Below, one piece after another: positions 1 to 8,878 of a stretch of 64,000 nucleotides of DNA; within the stretch, counting starts at the first letter, position 1, and each line of letters starts with the position of its first letter. A program made the translations under genes and the position numbers. Source of the stretch: CAVWDU01 sp963840725 (GTDB taxonomy: Bacteria; Pseudomonadota; Gammaproteobacteria; Pseudomonadales; Halieaceae); assembly GCA_963840725.1 (NCBI GenBank), contig CAWIZY010000025.1:124001-188000 (forward strand), given 5' to 3'. The notes beneath the pieces were generated by a model, which was not told the origin of the DNA, ran no database searches, and saw only the letters and a program-made list of their open reading frames with translations.

Positions 1-1
1 G

Positions 2-3000
2 GGTGACATCGAGCGATTCAAGAGCGTGTATTTCGACCGCTGGCCGGGCGAGCCTGCCTATACCCAGGGAGACTATGCCCGCCGCCACGATGATGGGGCC
101 TTCACCCTGCATGGACGCTCCGACGATGTCATCAACGTGTCCGGGCACCGTATCGGTACCGAGGAAATCGAGGGCGCGATACTGCGCGACAAAACACTGC
201 GCACCGACTCTCCCGTGGGCAATGTGGTGGTCGTGGGTGCGCCCCATGACGAGAAAGGAGAAACACCGGTGGCGTTCCTGGTCGCCTCGCCGGGTTCCCG
301 AATAGCCGATGACGATTTATCAAGGTTGCAGGGGCTGGTGCGCAGCGAAAAGGGTGCCACCGCAGTACCATCGGACTTTCTCGTGGTATCTGCGTTTCCA
401 GAGACCCGCTCCGGCAAGTATATGCGGCGTACACTGCGGGCCATATTGCTGGACGAGCCCCTCGGCGATTTGTCGACACTGCGCAATCCCGAGGTGGTGG
501 AGGAAATCAGCGCGGTAGTAGCGCGCTGGAAGTCCTTCGGGCAATTAGCGGAGGCACGCAAAATCGTACAGACCTGGCGGTATCTGCGGGTCGAGACCCA
601 CGAAGTGGCGCCGGGTAAGAACGTTGCTCTGCTGGTGGTCGACCACCCGCCGGTGAATAGTCTGAACGAGCGTTCCCTGGACGAGTTCAATACCGTGCTG
701 CAGCATCTGGCGCAGGAAGACGATGTGGCAGCCGTGGTGGTGACGGGAGCACGTAGTGCGTTTGTGGCTGGCGCAGACGTCAAGGAATTGCTGGAAGTGG
801 GCGAGGAGGGGGATCTCGCTTCCGCGCAGACGCCAGCCAATGCGGCACACACGGCATTTTCTACGCTGGAGAATATTGGTAAACCGGTGATTGCGGCGGT
901 GAATGGTCCGGCCCTGGGCGGTGGCAATGAACTCGTGCTGGCCTGTGCCTACGTGATTGCGGATGGCCACGCGCGCTTTGGTCAGCCGGAAATCAACCTG
1001 AATCTGCTGCCGGGCTACGGCGGTACCCAGCGGTTACCCCGGCGTCTTTATCACAGCCGCGGGAAAGATGGCTTGTTGGAGGCCACGCGCCTCATTGTGA
1101 GCGGCAGGCCCATGGATGCGGATGAGGCCCTCGCCGCAGGCCTGGTTGATCAGGTTGTGGGCGGTGATGGTCGGGGGCCGGTATCGGTCGCCATGGCGCT
1201 GTTACGGCAGTACTTTGCCGGCGAGGGCGCGCTGGTCGAAGCCATGAGCGACAGGGAGGTGTATCTGGCCGCCAGAGAGGCGCCATTACCCTTCGACGAA
1301 ACCTTGTTGGCTGACGCAAGCCTGGCGCCCACGCTGGCTCAGGCGCGAGCCGGTGGCCGGGGCTTGTCCGTCGATCGCATTCTCCAGGCAATAAGCCAGG
1401 GTGCAAAGGAGGGCCAGCGAGCGGGTCTGGCCCTGGAAGCGAAACTGTTTGCGGAGGCGGTCTGCGACCCTGAGGCGGGACCGCCGGGTATTCGGGCGTT
1501 TCTCGAGCGTCGCAGTCCCGCACTGCCTGTCAAATATACTGATGTGCCGCCGTACCCGGACGAAGAGCAGCGCCAGACGCTGGTAGAGCAGGGCAGTCTG
1601 CTGCCCATGGGGGCCAGTTTCTTTGCCGGTGTCACAGCCGTGCCGGAGTACCAGTACGGGCTGGGTGTGAGCCGCAACCCGGAGGATGGTGAGCCAGCAC
1701 ACGGCGACCCCGTCGAAGCGGAGCGACTATTGGTGTTCAAGACACCGCGCCCGGGGCCGACCGAGGCCCTGGTTTACGTCCTGGCCTCGGAAATGAACTT
1801 CAACGATATCTGGGCCATAACCGGTATACCGGTATCGCCCTTCGATGCCCGCGATGCCGATGTTCAGGTGACCGGCTCTGGCGGTGTGGCAATGATTGCA
1901 GAACTGGGCGAGGAACTGGTGCGCGAAGGCCGTCTCTCGGTTGGGGATATCGTCACTATCTATTCAGGGCAGAGTGAATTGCTGTCTCCGGATCAGGGGC
2001 TGGACCCCATGGCGGCCGATTTCCGCATCCAGGGCTATGAGCGCAACGACGGCAGCCATGCGCAATTCCTGGTGGTGCAGGGCCCGCAATTACACAGCAA
2101 ATTACCGGGGCTGACGCTGGAGGAGGCGGGTTCCTACGGCCTGACCCTGGGTACCATCCATCGGGCACTGTTCACGACCCTCAATATTCAGCCCGCCAGG
2201 CGCCTGTTCGTGGAGGGCGCGGCAACGGGAACCGGTCTGGATTGCTTGCGGTCTGCTCTGAAGTCGGGCTTGAGCGCGGTGGGCATGGTCTCCTCTGAAG
2301 AGCGCGCCGAACGGGTGCGGGCGCAGGGCGGCCAGGCGGTAAATCGCAAGGATTCGCGCTGGGCCGATATCTTCACCCCGGTTCCTGACGATCCAGCGGC
2401 GTGGCCCGCCTGGGAAGCGGCCGGTGAAGCATTCGTCGCGGAAACCGAGCAGTTGGCTGGTGGGCCGGTGGACTACGTGGTCTCTCATGCGGGCGAGCGC
2501 GCTTTCGCGCGGTCGTTCCAGTTGCTGGGCGATGGCGGTGTGCTGGCGTTCTACGGTGCCTCTTCCGGGTACCGTTTTTCCTTTATGGGCAAACCCGGCA
2601 GCTGCAAATCCGCAGAGATTTTTGCCCGTGCGGGGTTGCGCGCCGGCAACAGCCTGCTGGTTGTCTATGGTCCGGGCGCGGAAGATGGCATCGTCGATCC
2701 GGTAGCGATCGAGGCGATAGAAGTGGGTTGCACACTGGGCGCCCAGGTAGCGGTGCTCGCTGACACGATTTCCCAGCGGGAGTTTGTGGGGTCATTGGGC
2801 TTCGGTACCCGATTGACCGGCGTGGTCAGTATCGAGGAGATTCAGCGTCGTCTTGGGGATGACTTTGACCCCCCCGGACCGCTGGCGCCAATGCCAGACC
2901 CGTTTACCGAGTCCGCTGCGTTCAAAGAGGCGGTGCGGCGCTTTTCTGACCGCACGCTCAAGCCGGTGGGTTCAGCGATTGCACCTTTACTGCGCAATAC

Positions 3001-3493
3001 CATGGACCGTCGGGGGCTGCCCGATGTGGTGTTTGAGCGGCGAGGTCGTGATGGCCTTGCCTTGGCCACAGCGCTGGTCAAACCGAATGTTGGCAAGGTG
3101 GTTTACGCGGAGGACCTGGCCGGGGTGCGGTTGAGTTTCTATGCGCCGCAGGTGTGGATGCGGCAGCGCCGTATTCTGATGCCCAGCGCCGAAATTCGCG
3201 GCACACACCTCAACACCTCGCGTGAGTTTTCCGAGATGCAGGAGCGTATCGCGGCCGGCTTGATTGATGTGATGGCGCCCGTACCGGTCGCTATGGACGA
3301 AGTCGCAGAGGCGCACCAGGCCATGTGGGAAAACCGCCATGAGGGCGCCAATTACGTCGCCATTCATGCGCTGCCGCGCATGGGGCTGAAGACGCGGGAC
3401 GAACTATACCGGGCCTGGGCCATCCGCGACGCACAGGCGCGCGGCCAGACCTTTGAGCGAATTGATACGGGATCAGCAGGAGCACTACGATGA
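2..3493 (+). CDS. pcs: propionyl-CoA synthase, 5'-truncated by the window edge
   Basis: The reading frame is open from base 2, so the N-terminal part of the gene lies outside. Three fused modules can be seen. First is the end of an acetyl-CoA-synthetase-like ligase, with the hinge motif GRSDDVINVSGHR and the C-terminal catalytic-lysine motif TRSGKYMRR (Lys codon at 416-418). Second is a crotonase-type hydratase (about 590-1500) with FVAGADVKEL, ALGGGNEL and QPEINLNLLPGYGG; its two likely catalytic Glu codons are at 929-931 and 989-991. Third is an MDR-type enoyl-CoA reductase (about 1700-3490) with EMNFNDIW and the nucleotide-binding stretch VEGAATGTG. This ligase-hydratase-reductase order is the known architecture of propionyl-CoA synthase (3-hydroxypropionate to propionyl-CoA, using ATP, CoA and NADPH) of the 3-hydroxypropionate bicycle. 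About 1163 residues are visible; family members have about 1800. Its stop overlaps the mcr start. Confidence 0.9.
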   Translation, partial: GDIERFKSVYFDRWPGEPAYTQGDYARRHDDGAFTLHGRSDDVINVSGHRIGTEEIEGAILRDKTLRTDSPVGNVVVVGAPHDEKGETPVAFLVASPGSRIADDDLSRLQGLVRSEKGATAVPSDFLVVSAFPETRSGKYMRRTLRAILLDEPLGDLSTLRNPEVVEEISAVVARWKSFGQLAEARKIVQTWRYLRVETHEVAPGKNVALLVVDHPPVNSLNERSLDEFNTVLQHLAQEDDVAAVVVTGARSAFVAGADVKELLEVGEEGDLASAQTPANAAHTAFSTLENIGKPVIAAVNGPALGGGNELVLACAYVIADGHARFGQPEINLNLLPGYGGTQRLPRRLYHSRGKDGLLEATRLIVSGRPMDADEALAAGLVDQVVGGDGRGPVSVAMALLRQYFAGEGALVEAMSDREVYLAAREAPLPFDETLLADASLAPTLAQARAGGRGLSVDRILQAISQGAKEGQRAGLALEAKLFAEAVCDPEAGPPGIRAFLERRSPALPVKYTDVPPYPDEEQRQTLVEQGSLLPMGASFFAGVTAVPEYQYGLGVSRNPEDGEPAHGDPVEAERLLVFKTPRPGPTEALVYVLASEMNFNDIWAITGIPVSPFDARDADVQVTGSGGVAMIAELGEELVREGRLSVGDIVTIYSGQSELLSPDQGLDPMAADFRIQGYERNDGSHAQFLVVQGPQLHSKLPGLTLEEAGSYGLTLGTIHRALFTTLNIQPARRLFVEGAATGTGLDCLRSALKSGLSAVGMVSSEERAERVRAQGGQAVNRKDSRWADIFTPVPDDPAAWPAWEAAGEAFVAETEQLAGGPVDYVVSHAGERAFARSFQLLGDGGVLAFYGASSGYRFSFMGKPGSCKSAEIFARAGLRAGNSLLVVYGPGAEDGIVDPVAIEAIEVGCTLGAQVAVLADTISQREFVGSLGFGTRLTGVVSIEEIQRRLGDDFDPPGPLAPMPDPFTESAAFKEAVRRFSDRTLKPVGSAIAPLLRNTMDRRGLPDVVFERRGRDGLALATALVKPNVGKVVYAEDLAGVRLSFYAPQVWMRQRRILMPSAEIRGTHLNTSREFSEMQERIAAGLIDVMAPVPVAMDEVAEAHQAMWENRHEGANYVAIHALPRMGLKTRDELYRAWAIRDAQARGQTFERIDTGSAGALR

Positions 3494-6400
3494 ACGATAT
3501 GCAGACAGTGGCCGACTCAACCGGCATCCAAAGTAGCAGCGGCAGTCGACTCAAAGACAAGACGGTGATACTCACCGGCGCAGCCGGGTCCATTGGCAGC
3601 TTTGTCTCTCGCCATCTGCTGCGGGAAGGGGCGTGCCTGGTGATGACCGGTCGCAACGGCGCCAAGCTGGAACAGTTTGTCGACGAGCTGGTGGCCGAAG
3701 GGTTCGAGCGGGAGAAAATGGCCACAGCCGTGGGTGACAGCGCCGACCCGGAGGTGTGCCGCAGGATTGTAGCCACCGCCGTGGACTCCTTTGGTAGCAT
3801 TGATGTGTTGATCAACAACGCGGGTGCTGCCGGTCCGCGATTCACGCTACGTGATATTCCGTTTACCGATGTTGAAATGCGCGCCAGCGGTGCCGATCAA
3901 ACCATGTTCGACTCGGCCATGAACCTGTTGGCGGCGCCCTGGAACATGGCCCGTGCCGCAGCGAATCATATGGCCGTGGGCGGCAGCATTATCAATGTCT
4001 CCACCATATTTTCCCGCACCCACTACTTCGGACGGATTCCCTATGTGGTTCCAAAGTCCGGCCTCAACGCGCTCTCCAAGGGCCTTGCGCTTGAACTGGG
4101 CGAGGAAAAAGGCATCAGGGTGAATACCGTGTTCCCGGGACCGATCAAGTCCGAGCGCATTGAAACCGTCTTTGCCCGCATGGACGAGCTGCAAAGCAAG
4201 ACGCCGGGCAGTACCGGGCAGGAGTTCCGGGATTTGATGATCACGACACGGGACGAAGGCGATGGGGAGCTGGATTATCGCTACCCGACACCGACAGATG
4301 TGGCCTCGACGCTGGTGTGGCTGTGCTCAGATGAGTCCGCGGCGCTGTCAGGTCACGCCATCGAGGTGACTAATGGGATGCAGGTCCCCGCTCAAAGTCG
4401 CTCTCAACTGACCTCCTGGCCCGACAAGCGGCTTGAAGACCTCAGCGGGAGCGTGGTCCTGGTTCTCGCTGGATCGGACTACGAAGAGGCACTGGTATTC
4501 GCCCAGCGTCATATCGAGAGTGGCGCCAGGGTGTTGATTGCATTTCGGACTCTGCAGTCTTTAGGGCATGCCCGTGCCATCATTCAGTCGCGCGGGCTGG
4601 ACCATATTCAGCTGGCACACCTGGACCCGTTGCGCCGAGAGTCGGTCGATCGCACCATGCAGTTTCTGGAGGATCATTTTGGGCGTCTCGATGGTGTGGT
4701 GGTGTTACCGCGGGAGCCCAATGGGCAGCACGGTTACTCCCTGTGCACGGCCACCGACCAGGACGTGGAAAACTTTGTTCGGGATGAAATTGTCGCCCCG
4801 GTGGCGTTTGCGTCGGCGCTGGCCAGCAATTTCGATCGTTGGTACGGCAAATGCGATCCGCCTGCTATTACCTATGTAACCAACCCCAATGACGAACACA
4901 GTAACCTGATGAATGAAGTGGTTCGCGCCTCTATCGAAGCACTGATCCGCGGTTGGCGTCACGAGGACGAGGCGCTGGCGGCAAGGCGAGACATCGGCTG
5001 GGCGGTCCTACCTAACCAGCTGGTGCGCTATGACAGTACCGACCCGGATAACCTGACCTACTCGGCGGACTGGAGCGCTACCCTGACCAACCGGGTGCGA
5101 CGAATGGACCCCATCAACCTCTGGGTGCCAAAGAGTATCAAGCGCTCCACCGGCAAGACGGCGATGCCTGGGTCCATCCAGCGTGTGCTGCCCGGCCTCC
5201 ACAAGGGTAAGACGGCAGTTATCACCGGGGGTAGTCTGGGCATTGGCCTGCAGCTGGGTCGTTACCTGGCCATCGCCGGCGCCAGAGTGCTGCTCAGCGC
5301 CCGCAGCGAAAGCAAGCTGGCTGAAGCCCGAGACGAGATTGTTGAAGAACTGCGCGGGGTTGGCTATGCGAATCCGGGCAACCGGGTACACATCCTTTCC
5401 GACATCGATGTGGGCGATGATGATGCGCTGGAACGCCTGTTTCAGCATTCCATCGAGTTGTTTGGGCGGGTGGATTTTCTGATCAACAATGCGGGTATTT
5501 CAGGTGCGGAGGAAATGGTCGTCGATATGACCCTGGCTGACTGGAACCGCACCATGCAGGCCAACCTGATTTCCAACTATTCGTTAATCCGCCGCTATGC
5601 CCCGTTGATGAAGCAACAGGGCAGTGGGTCCGTGCTCAACGTATCGAGCTACTTTGGTGGCGAGAAATACGTGGCCGTGGCGTATCCTAATCGCGCCGAT
5701 TACGCGGTTTCCAAAGCCGGCCAGCGTGTGCTTGCAGAGATCCTGTCCCGGCATTTGGGCCCGGAAATACAGATCAATGCACTGGCCCCGGGGCCAGTGG
5801 ACGGAGCCAGGTTGCGGGGGCTGGGGGGTGCGCCAGGTCTATTCGAGCGCCGCGGGCTGCTGGTACTGGAGAACAAGCGCCTGAATCAGGTCCATGCTGC
5901 CATTCTGGCCAGCGTAGAGAGTGGGTTCCCGGTAGCCGAGCTGTCCGGACTTGCGATCAACGAGCTGTCCAAAATGCCCGGCGCCAGCCGCATGCCAAAA
6001 CCCCTGGCCAAGTTGTTTGCCCAGGTGGCTGACTCCCGGGGCGGCGGCAGCGGGTCGCGCTTTCTGCTCAACACGGGGCTCGCCGGGAAGTTGATGAACC
6101 GCCTGGTCATGGGGGCCTTGTTCACTGAGGACATGGCTCAGCAATTTCTTGAGCGCTTTGCCAAGCCACCTGAGCCGTTCTTTGATCGCAAGACCGTCCA
6201 GCGTTCCGCTGAGCAGATAGAGTCGGGCATACTCAATCGGCTGCATTTGCACAAAATGCCCACCGATGAACAGGTCGGCCTGTCCACCGTATTCCACCTC
6301 GCGGACGAGATTGTCAGTGGGGAGACGTTCCACCCTTCAGGCGGCCTTAAGTTTGATCGCTCGGTGACTGAGGGGGAGTTGCTGTTGCCCCCGGGGAAGG

Positions 6401-7146
6401 AAGACCTCGCCAGGCTCAAGGGCAAGCGGGTTGTGGTGATTGGTGATGCCCTGCGGGCGGAGATCGCAGCCATTGCCCAGGGGTTCATCGATCAGGGTGT
6501 TGCCAGCTTGCGCTTGCTCACCCGCAGCGAGGAGGCGGCTTCGGAGCTGACGCATTCGATCGCTTCGACCGGCACAGCCGACGTGCAGATCCGGGCGATT
6601 GGCGATGATATTGAATCCGCACTCGACACGATTTTGCGCGACGAGGACGGTGTAGACGTTGTGGTCAGTAGCCCCTTTGTGCGCCTGCCGATGAAAGCGC
6701 TGGCGGCTGAGCGTGGGGAGAATTGGGATCGGGTGCTGTCGGATGCGGATTTTACCGAGTTGGTAAACGACCAACTGACCCACCATTTCCGGGTAGCCCA
6801 GCGAGCTGCCCTGGTGCCAAGATGCCAGATTGTGTTTCTGACCCCGGATACATCGCTGGCGTCGTCTCGGGAGGAGTTTGCACTGGCCTTGTTCGTGAAA
6901 AATGCGCTGCATGCATTCACGGTGACCCTGGGGGTAGAGACGGAGCGCCTGCCGACGGTTCCAGCGGTGAACCAGGTGCAGCTCACACGTCGTGCGCGTA
7001 CCGAAGAGCCGGCAAACGACCAGGAGCTGCAGGAGGAAATGGTGCGCCTGGTCTATGCGGTGTTGCAGTGTTCCGTGCCCGCGCCCAGCCCCTCAGACAG
7101 CCGTTACCTGGCGCGGATTTTCCGTGGCAATGCCGTGACGGTTTAA
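3490..7146 (+). CDS. mcr: bifunctional malonyl-CoA reductase
   Basis: The predicted 1218 residues match the length of the Chloroflexus enzyme (about 1220). The protein reduces malonyl-CoA to malonate semialdehyde and then to 3-hydroxypropionate with NADPH. Two active short-chain dehydrogenase modules are visible. The first has TGAAGSIG at residues 29-36, INNAG near 103 and a YxxxK pair at Tyr185/Lys189. The second has TGGSLGIG at 579-586, a second INNAG and Tyr738/Lys742. Each is followed by a Rossmann-like segment that lacks the catalytic Tyr-Lys pair (about residues 310-560 and 960-1218), giving four SDR-like units in tandem. In the known family the C-terminal half makes the semialdehyde and the N-terminal half reduces it. 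The ATG overlaps the pcs stop as ATGA, so the two are probably translationally coupled. The 3' end overlaps the convergent monooxygenase gene by four bases. Confidence 0.92.
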   Translation: MNDMQTVADSTGIQSSSGSRLKDKTVILTGAAGSIGSFVSRHLLREGACLVMTGRNGAKLEQFVDELVAEGFEREKMATAVGDSADPEVCRRIVATAVDSFGSIDVLINNAGAAGPRFTLRDIPFTDVEMRASGADQTMFDSAMNLLAAPWNMARAAANHMAVGGSIINVSTIFSRTHYFGRIPYVVPKSGLNALSKGLALELGEEKGIRVNTVFPGPIKSERIETVFARMDELQSKTPGSTGQEFRDLMITTRDEGDGELDYRYPTPTDVASTLVWLCSDESAALSGHAIEVTNGMQVPAQSRSQLTSWPDKRLEDLSGSVVLVLAGSDYEEALVFAQRHIESGARVLIAFRTLQSLGHARAIIQSRGLDHIQLAHLDPLRRESVDRTMQFLEDHFGRLDGVVVLPREPNGQHGYSLCTATDQDVENFVRDEIVAPVAFASALASNFDRWYGKCDPPAITYVTNPNDEHSNLMNEVVRASIEALIRGWRHEDEALAARRDIGWAVLPNQLVRYDSTDPDNLTYSADWSATLTNRVRRMDPINLWVPKSIKRSTGKTAMPGSIQRVLPGLHKGKTAVITGGSLGIGLQLGRYLAIAGARVLLSARSESKLAEARDEIVEELRGVGYANPGNRVHILSDIDVGDDDALERLFQHSIELFGRVDFLINNAGISGAEEMVVDMTLADWNRTMQANLISNYSLIRRYAPLMKQQGSGSVLNVSSYFGGEKYVAVAYPNRADYAVSKAGQRVLAEILSRHLGPEIQINALAPGPVDGARLRGLGGAPGLFERRGLLVLENKRLNQVHAAILASVESGFPVAELSGLAINELSKMPGASRMPKPLAKLFAQVADSRGGGSGSRFLLNTGLAGKLMNRLVMGALFTEDMAQQFLERFAKPPEPFFDRKTVQRSAEQIESGILNRLHLHKMPTDEQVGLSTVFHLADEIVSGETFHPSGGLKFDRSVTEGELLLPPGKEDLARLKGKRVVVIGDALRAEIAAIAQGFIDQGVASLRLLTRSEEAASELTHSIASTGTADVQIRAIGDDIESALDTILRDEDGVDVVVSSPFVRLPMKALAAERGENWDRVLSDADFTELVNDQLTHHFRVAQRAALVPRCQIVFLTPDTSLASSREEFALALFVKNALHAFTVTLGVETERLPTVPAVNQVQLTRRARTEEPANDQELQEEMVRLVYAVLQCSVPAPSPSDSRYLARIFRGNAVTV

Positions 7147-8768
7147 GCGTCGCTGCGGCTGATCTGGAATCCGCGATAGTCATTATCGATGACTTCGCGC
7201 AGGTCCGCGGCGTACTCGGGCCACCCAACATACCCGGTAAACACTCTTGGTTTCCCGGGTATGTTGGAGCCGAGGTACCAGGAGTTGCAGGATTTGAATA
7301 ACGTCTCTTCCGCGATGGCATCGACTTTTTCGACCCAGGCGGTCTCGGCCCCGGTGTCGGCCTCAATCACTTCGGCTCCGTTCTCCCTGAGCCCACTCAG
7401 GCATTCGGCAATAAAGTCGACGTGTTGTTCGATAGACTTGATCACGTTGCTCAGATAGGACGGACTTCCGGGTCCCGTTACGGTGAACATATTCGGGAAG
7501 CCTGATGGCATCAAGCCGAGATAGCACCGGGCGCCATCGCGCCATTTTTCGCTCAGTGCGATGCCCTCTCTGCCTTTGGGATCAATGGCCAGAAAGGAGC
7601 CTGTGATGGCATCAAAACCGGTGGCCAAGACAATGGCGTCGACCTCGTGCAGTTCGCCATTAACGACGATACCCCGAGGAGTAATCTGTTCTATAGGCTT
7701 GTCTTTAACGCTGACCAGAGTGACATTGGGACGGTTGTAGGTTTCATAGTAGTTGGTGCCTGCGATCAAGCGTTTACAGCCAATACTGAAAGTCGGCGTT
7801 AAGGCTGCGGCCGTATCCGGATTTGCAACGATGTCGAGGAGCTTGCGTCGAAAGAAGTCCCGCGCCGTGGCATTGGCAGCGTCGTCGGTCAGGAGGTCAT
7901 TGAATAGCCCCATAAACATGAGCCCGCCGCGCTGCCAGGCACTCTCGTAGGCGCGTTCGCGCTCTTCGGCTGAGACTTCCAGGGCGGATTTATCCGTGGT
8001 GTCAAAATAGAAGGCGAAGGGATAGGTCTTGTTGCGTTCGCGCAAATTGCTGTAGTCGGCCTTGATCGCCTTGAGTTCCTCCGGGTCCAGCGGGGCATTG
8101 TTGGCTGGAATGACGTAGTTCGGGGTACGTTGGAATACGGTCAGGTGCCGGGCCTGCTCGGCGATGACGGGAATGGCCTGACAGCCGGAGGAGCCGGTGC
8201 CGATAACCGCGACCCGCTGCCCGCTGAAATCCACGGACTCCTGTGGCCATTGAGCTGTGTGATAGATCTCACCGGCGAAATCATCGATGCCCGGTATGGG
8301 CGGCAGGTTGGCCTCCGACAACATGCCCGTTGCCAATATAAAGTAGCGGCAGGAGAATTGTTCGCCATGGTCCGTGGTCACCAGCCAGCGGCTGCTCTCC
8401 TCATCGTAGCTGGCGTCAGTGACCCGGGTATTGAACTGGATGTCCCGGCGCAGATCAAAGCGGTCAGCAACGTGGTTGGCGTAACGTAATAACTCTGCCT
8501 GGGTGGAGTATTTCTCGCTCCAGTCCCACTCCTGTTGTAGTGCGTCAGAAAACTCATAGGAATATTCCGGGCTGACAATGTCTACCCGGCACCCAGGGTA
8601 GCGGTTCCAATACCAGGTGCCGCCTACGCCGTCACCCGCCTCGAAAGCCCGTAGCGAAAAATCCAGTTCACGCAGTCGTTGCACCAGGTACATGCCGGCA
8701 AAGCCGGCGCCTACAATGCCGATATCCAGTTGGGGTATGTCATCGTTCGCGCTTTGTGCTGCTGTCAT
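7143..8768 (-). CDS. flavin-dependent monooxygenase, Baeyer-Villiger type
   Basis: 541 residues, a normal length for type I Baeyer-Villiger monooxygenases of the cyclohexanone-monooxygenase group. The FAD-binding motif GAGFAG is at residues 20-25, followed by the family-typical GGTWYWNRYPGCRVD. The BVMO fingerprint FxGxxxHxxxWP is present as FAGEIYHTAQWP. A second dinucleotide motif, GTGSSG, follows, for NADPH. Such enzymes insert oxygen next to a ketone carbonyl; the substrate here (cyclic, steroid or linear ketone) cannot be told. No signal peptide is visible, so it is probably cytoplasmic. It runs convergent to mcr and downstream of the broken ggt gene on the same strand. A dyad about 32-51 bases upstream of its start may be an operator. 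Confidence 0.88.
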   Translation of the reverse strand: MTAAQSANDDIPQLDIGIVGAGFAGMYLVQRLRELDFSLRAFEAGDGVGGTWYWNRYPGCRVDIVSPEYSYEFSDALQQEWDWSEKYSTQAELLRYANHVADRFDLRRDIQFNTRVTDASYDEESSRWLVTTDHGEQFSCRYFILATGMLSEANLPPIPGIDDFAGEIYHTAQWPQESVDFSGQRVAVIGTGSSGCQAIPVIAEQARHLTVFQRTPNYVIPANNAPLDPEELKAIKADYSNLRERNKTYPFAFYFDTTDKSALEVSAEERERAYESAWQRGGLMFMGLFNDLLTDDAANATARDFFRRKLLDIVANPDTAAALTPTFSIGCKRLIAGTNYYETYNRPNVTLVSVKDKPIEQITPRGIVVNGELHEVDAIVLATGFDAITGSFLAIDPKGREGIALSEKWRDGARCYLGLMPSGFPNMFTVTGPGSPSYLSNVIKSIEQHVDFIAECLSGLRENGAEVIEADTGAETAWVEKVDAIAEETLFKSCNSWYLGSNIPGKPRVFTGYVGWPEYAADLREVIDNDYRGFQISRSDA

Positions 8769-8799
8769 GCGGCCAGTTCCTCTCTGTACAAATAAGTGT

Positions 8800-8819
8800 G
8801 GTCACCTGTTATCGTGACC
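8800..8819. promoter_or_regulatory. dyad upstream of the monooxygenase gene, possible operator
   Basis: GGTCAC, eight bases, then GTGACC forms a perfect 6-bp inverted repeat in the space upstream of the monooxygenase start. The spacing is typical of sites for dimeric TetR- or MarR-like repressors, but no regulator gene is adjacent. Its role is inferred from position and symmetry only. Confidence 0.3.
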
Positions 8820-8878
8820 TGCTTGCCATGATTGTTATTGTTGGCGGGCCGGTACACAAGAGAACCGGTCAGGCAGTG

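Noticed and set aside
2..7146. Evidence of a complete autotrophic 3-hydroxypropionate bicycle
   Set aside because: Only the malonyl-CoA to propionyl-CoA segment is present. Carboxylases, malyl-CoA lyase and mesaconyl-CoA enzymes are not in the window.
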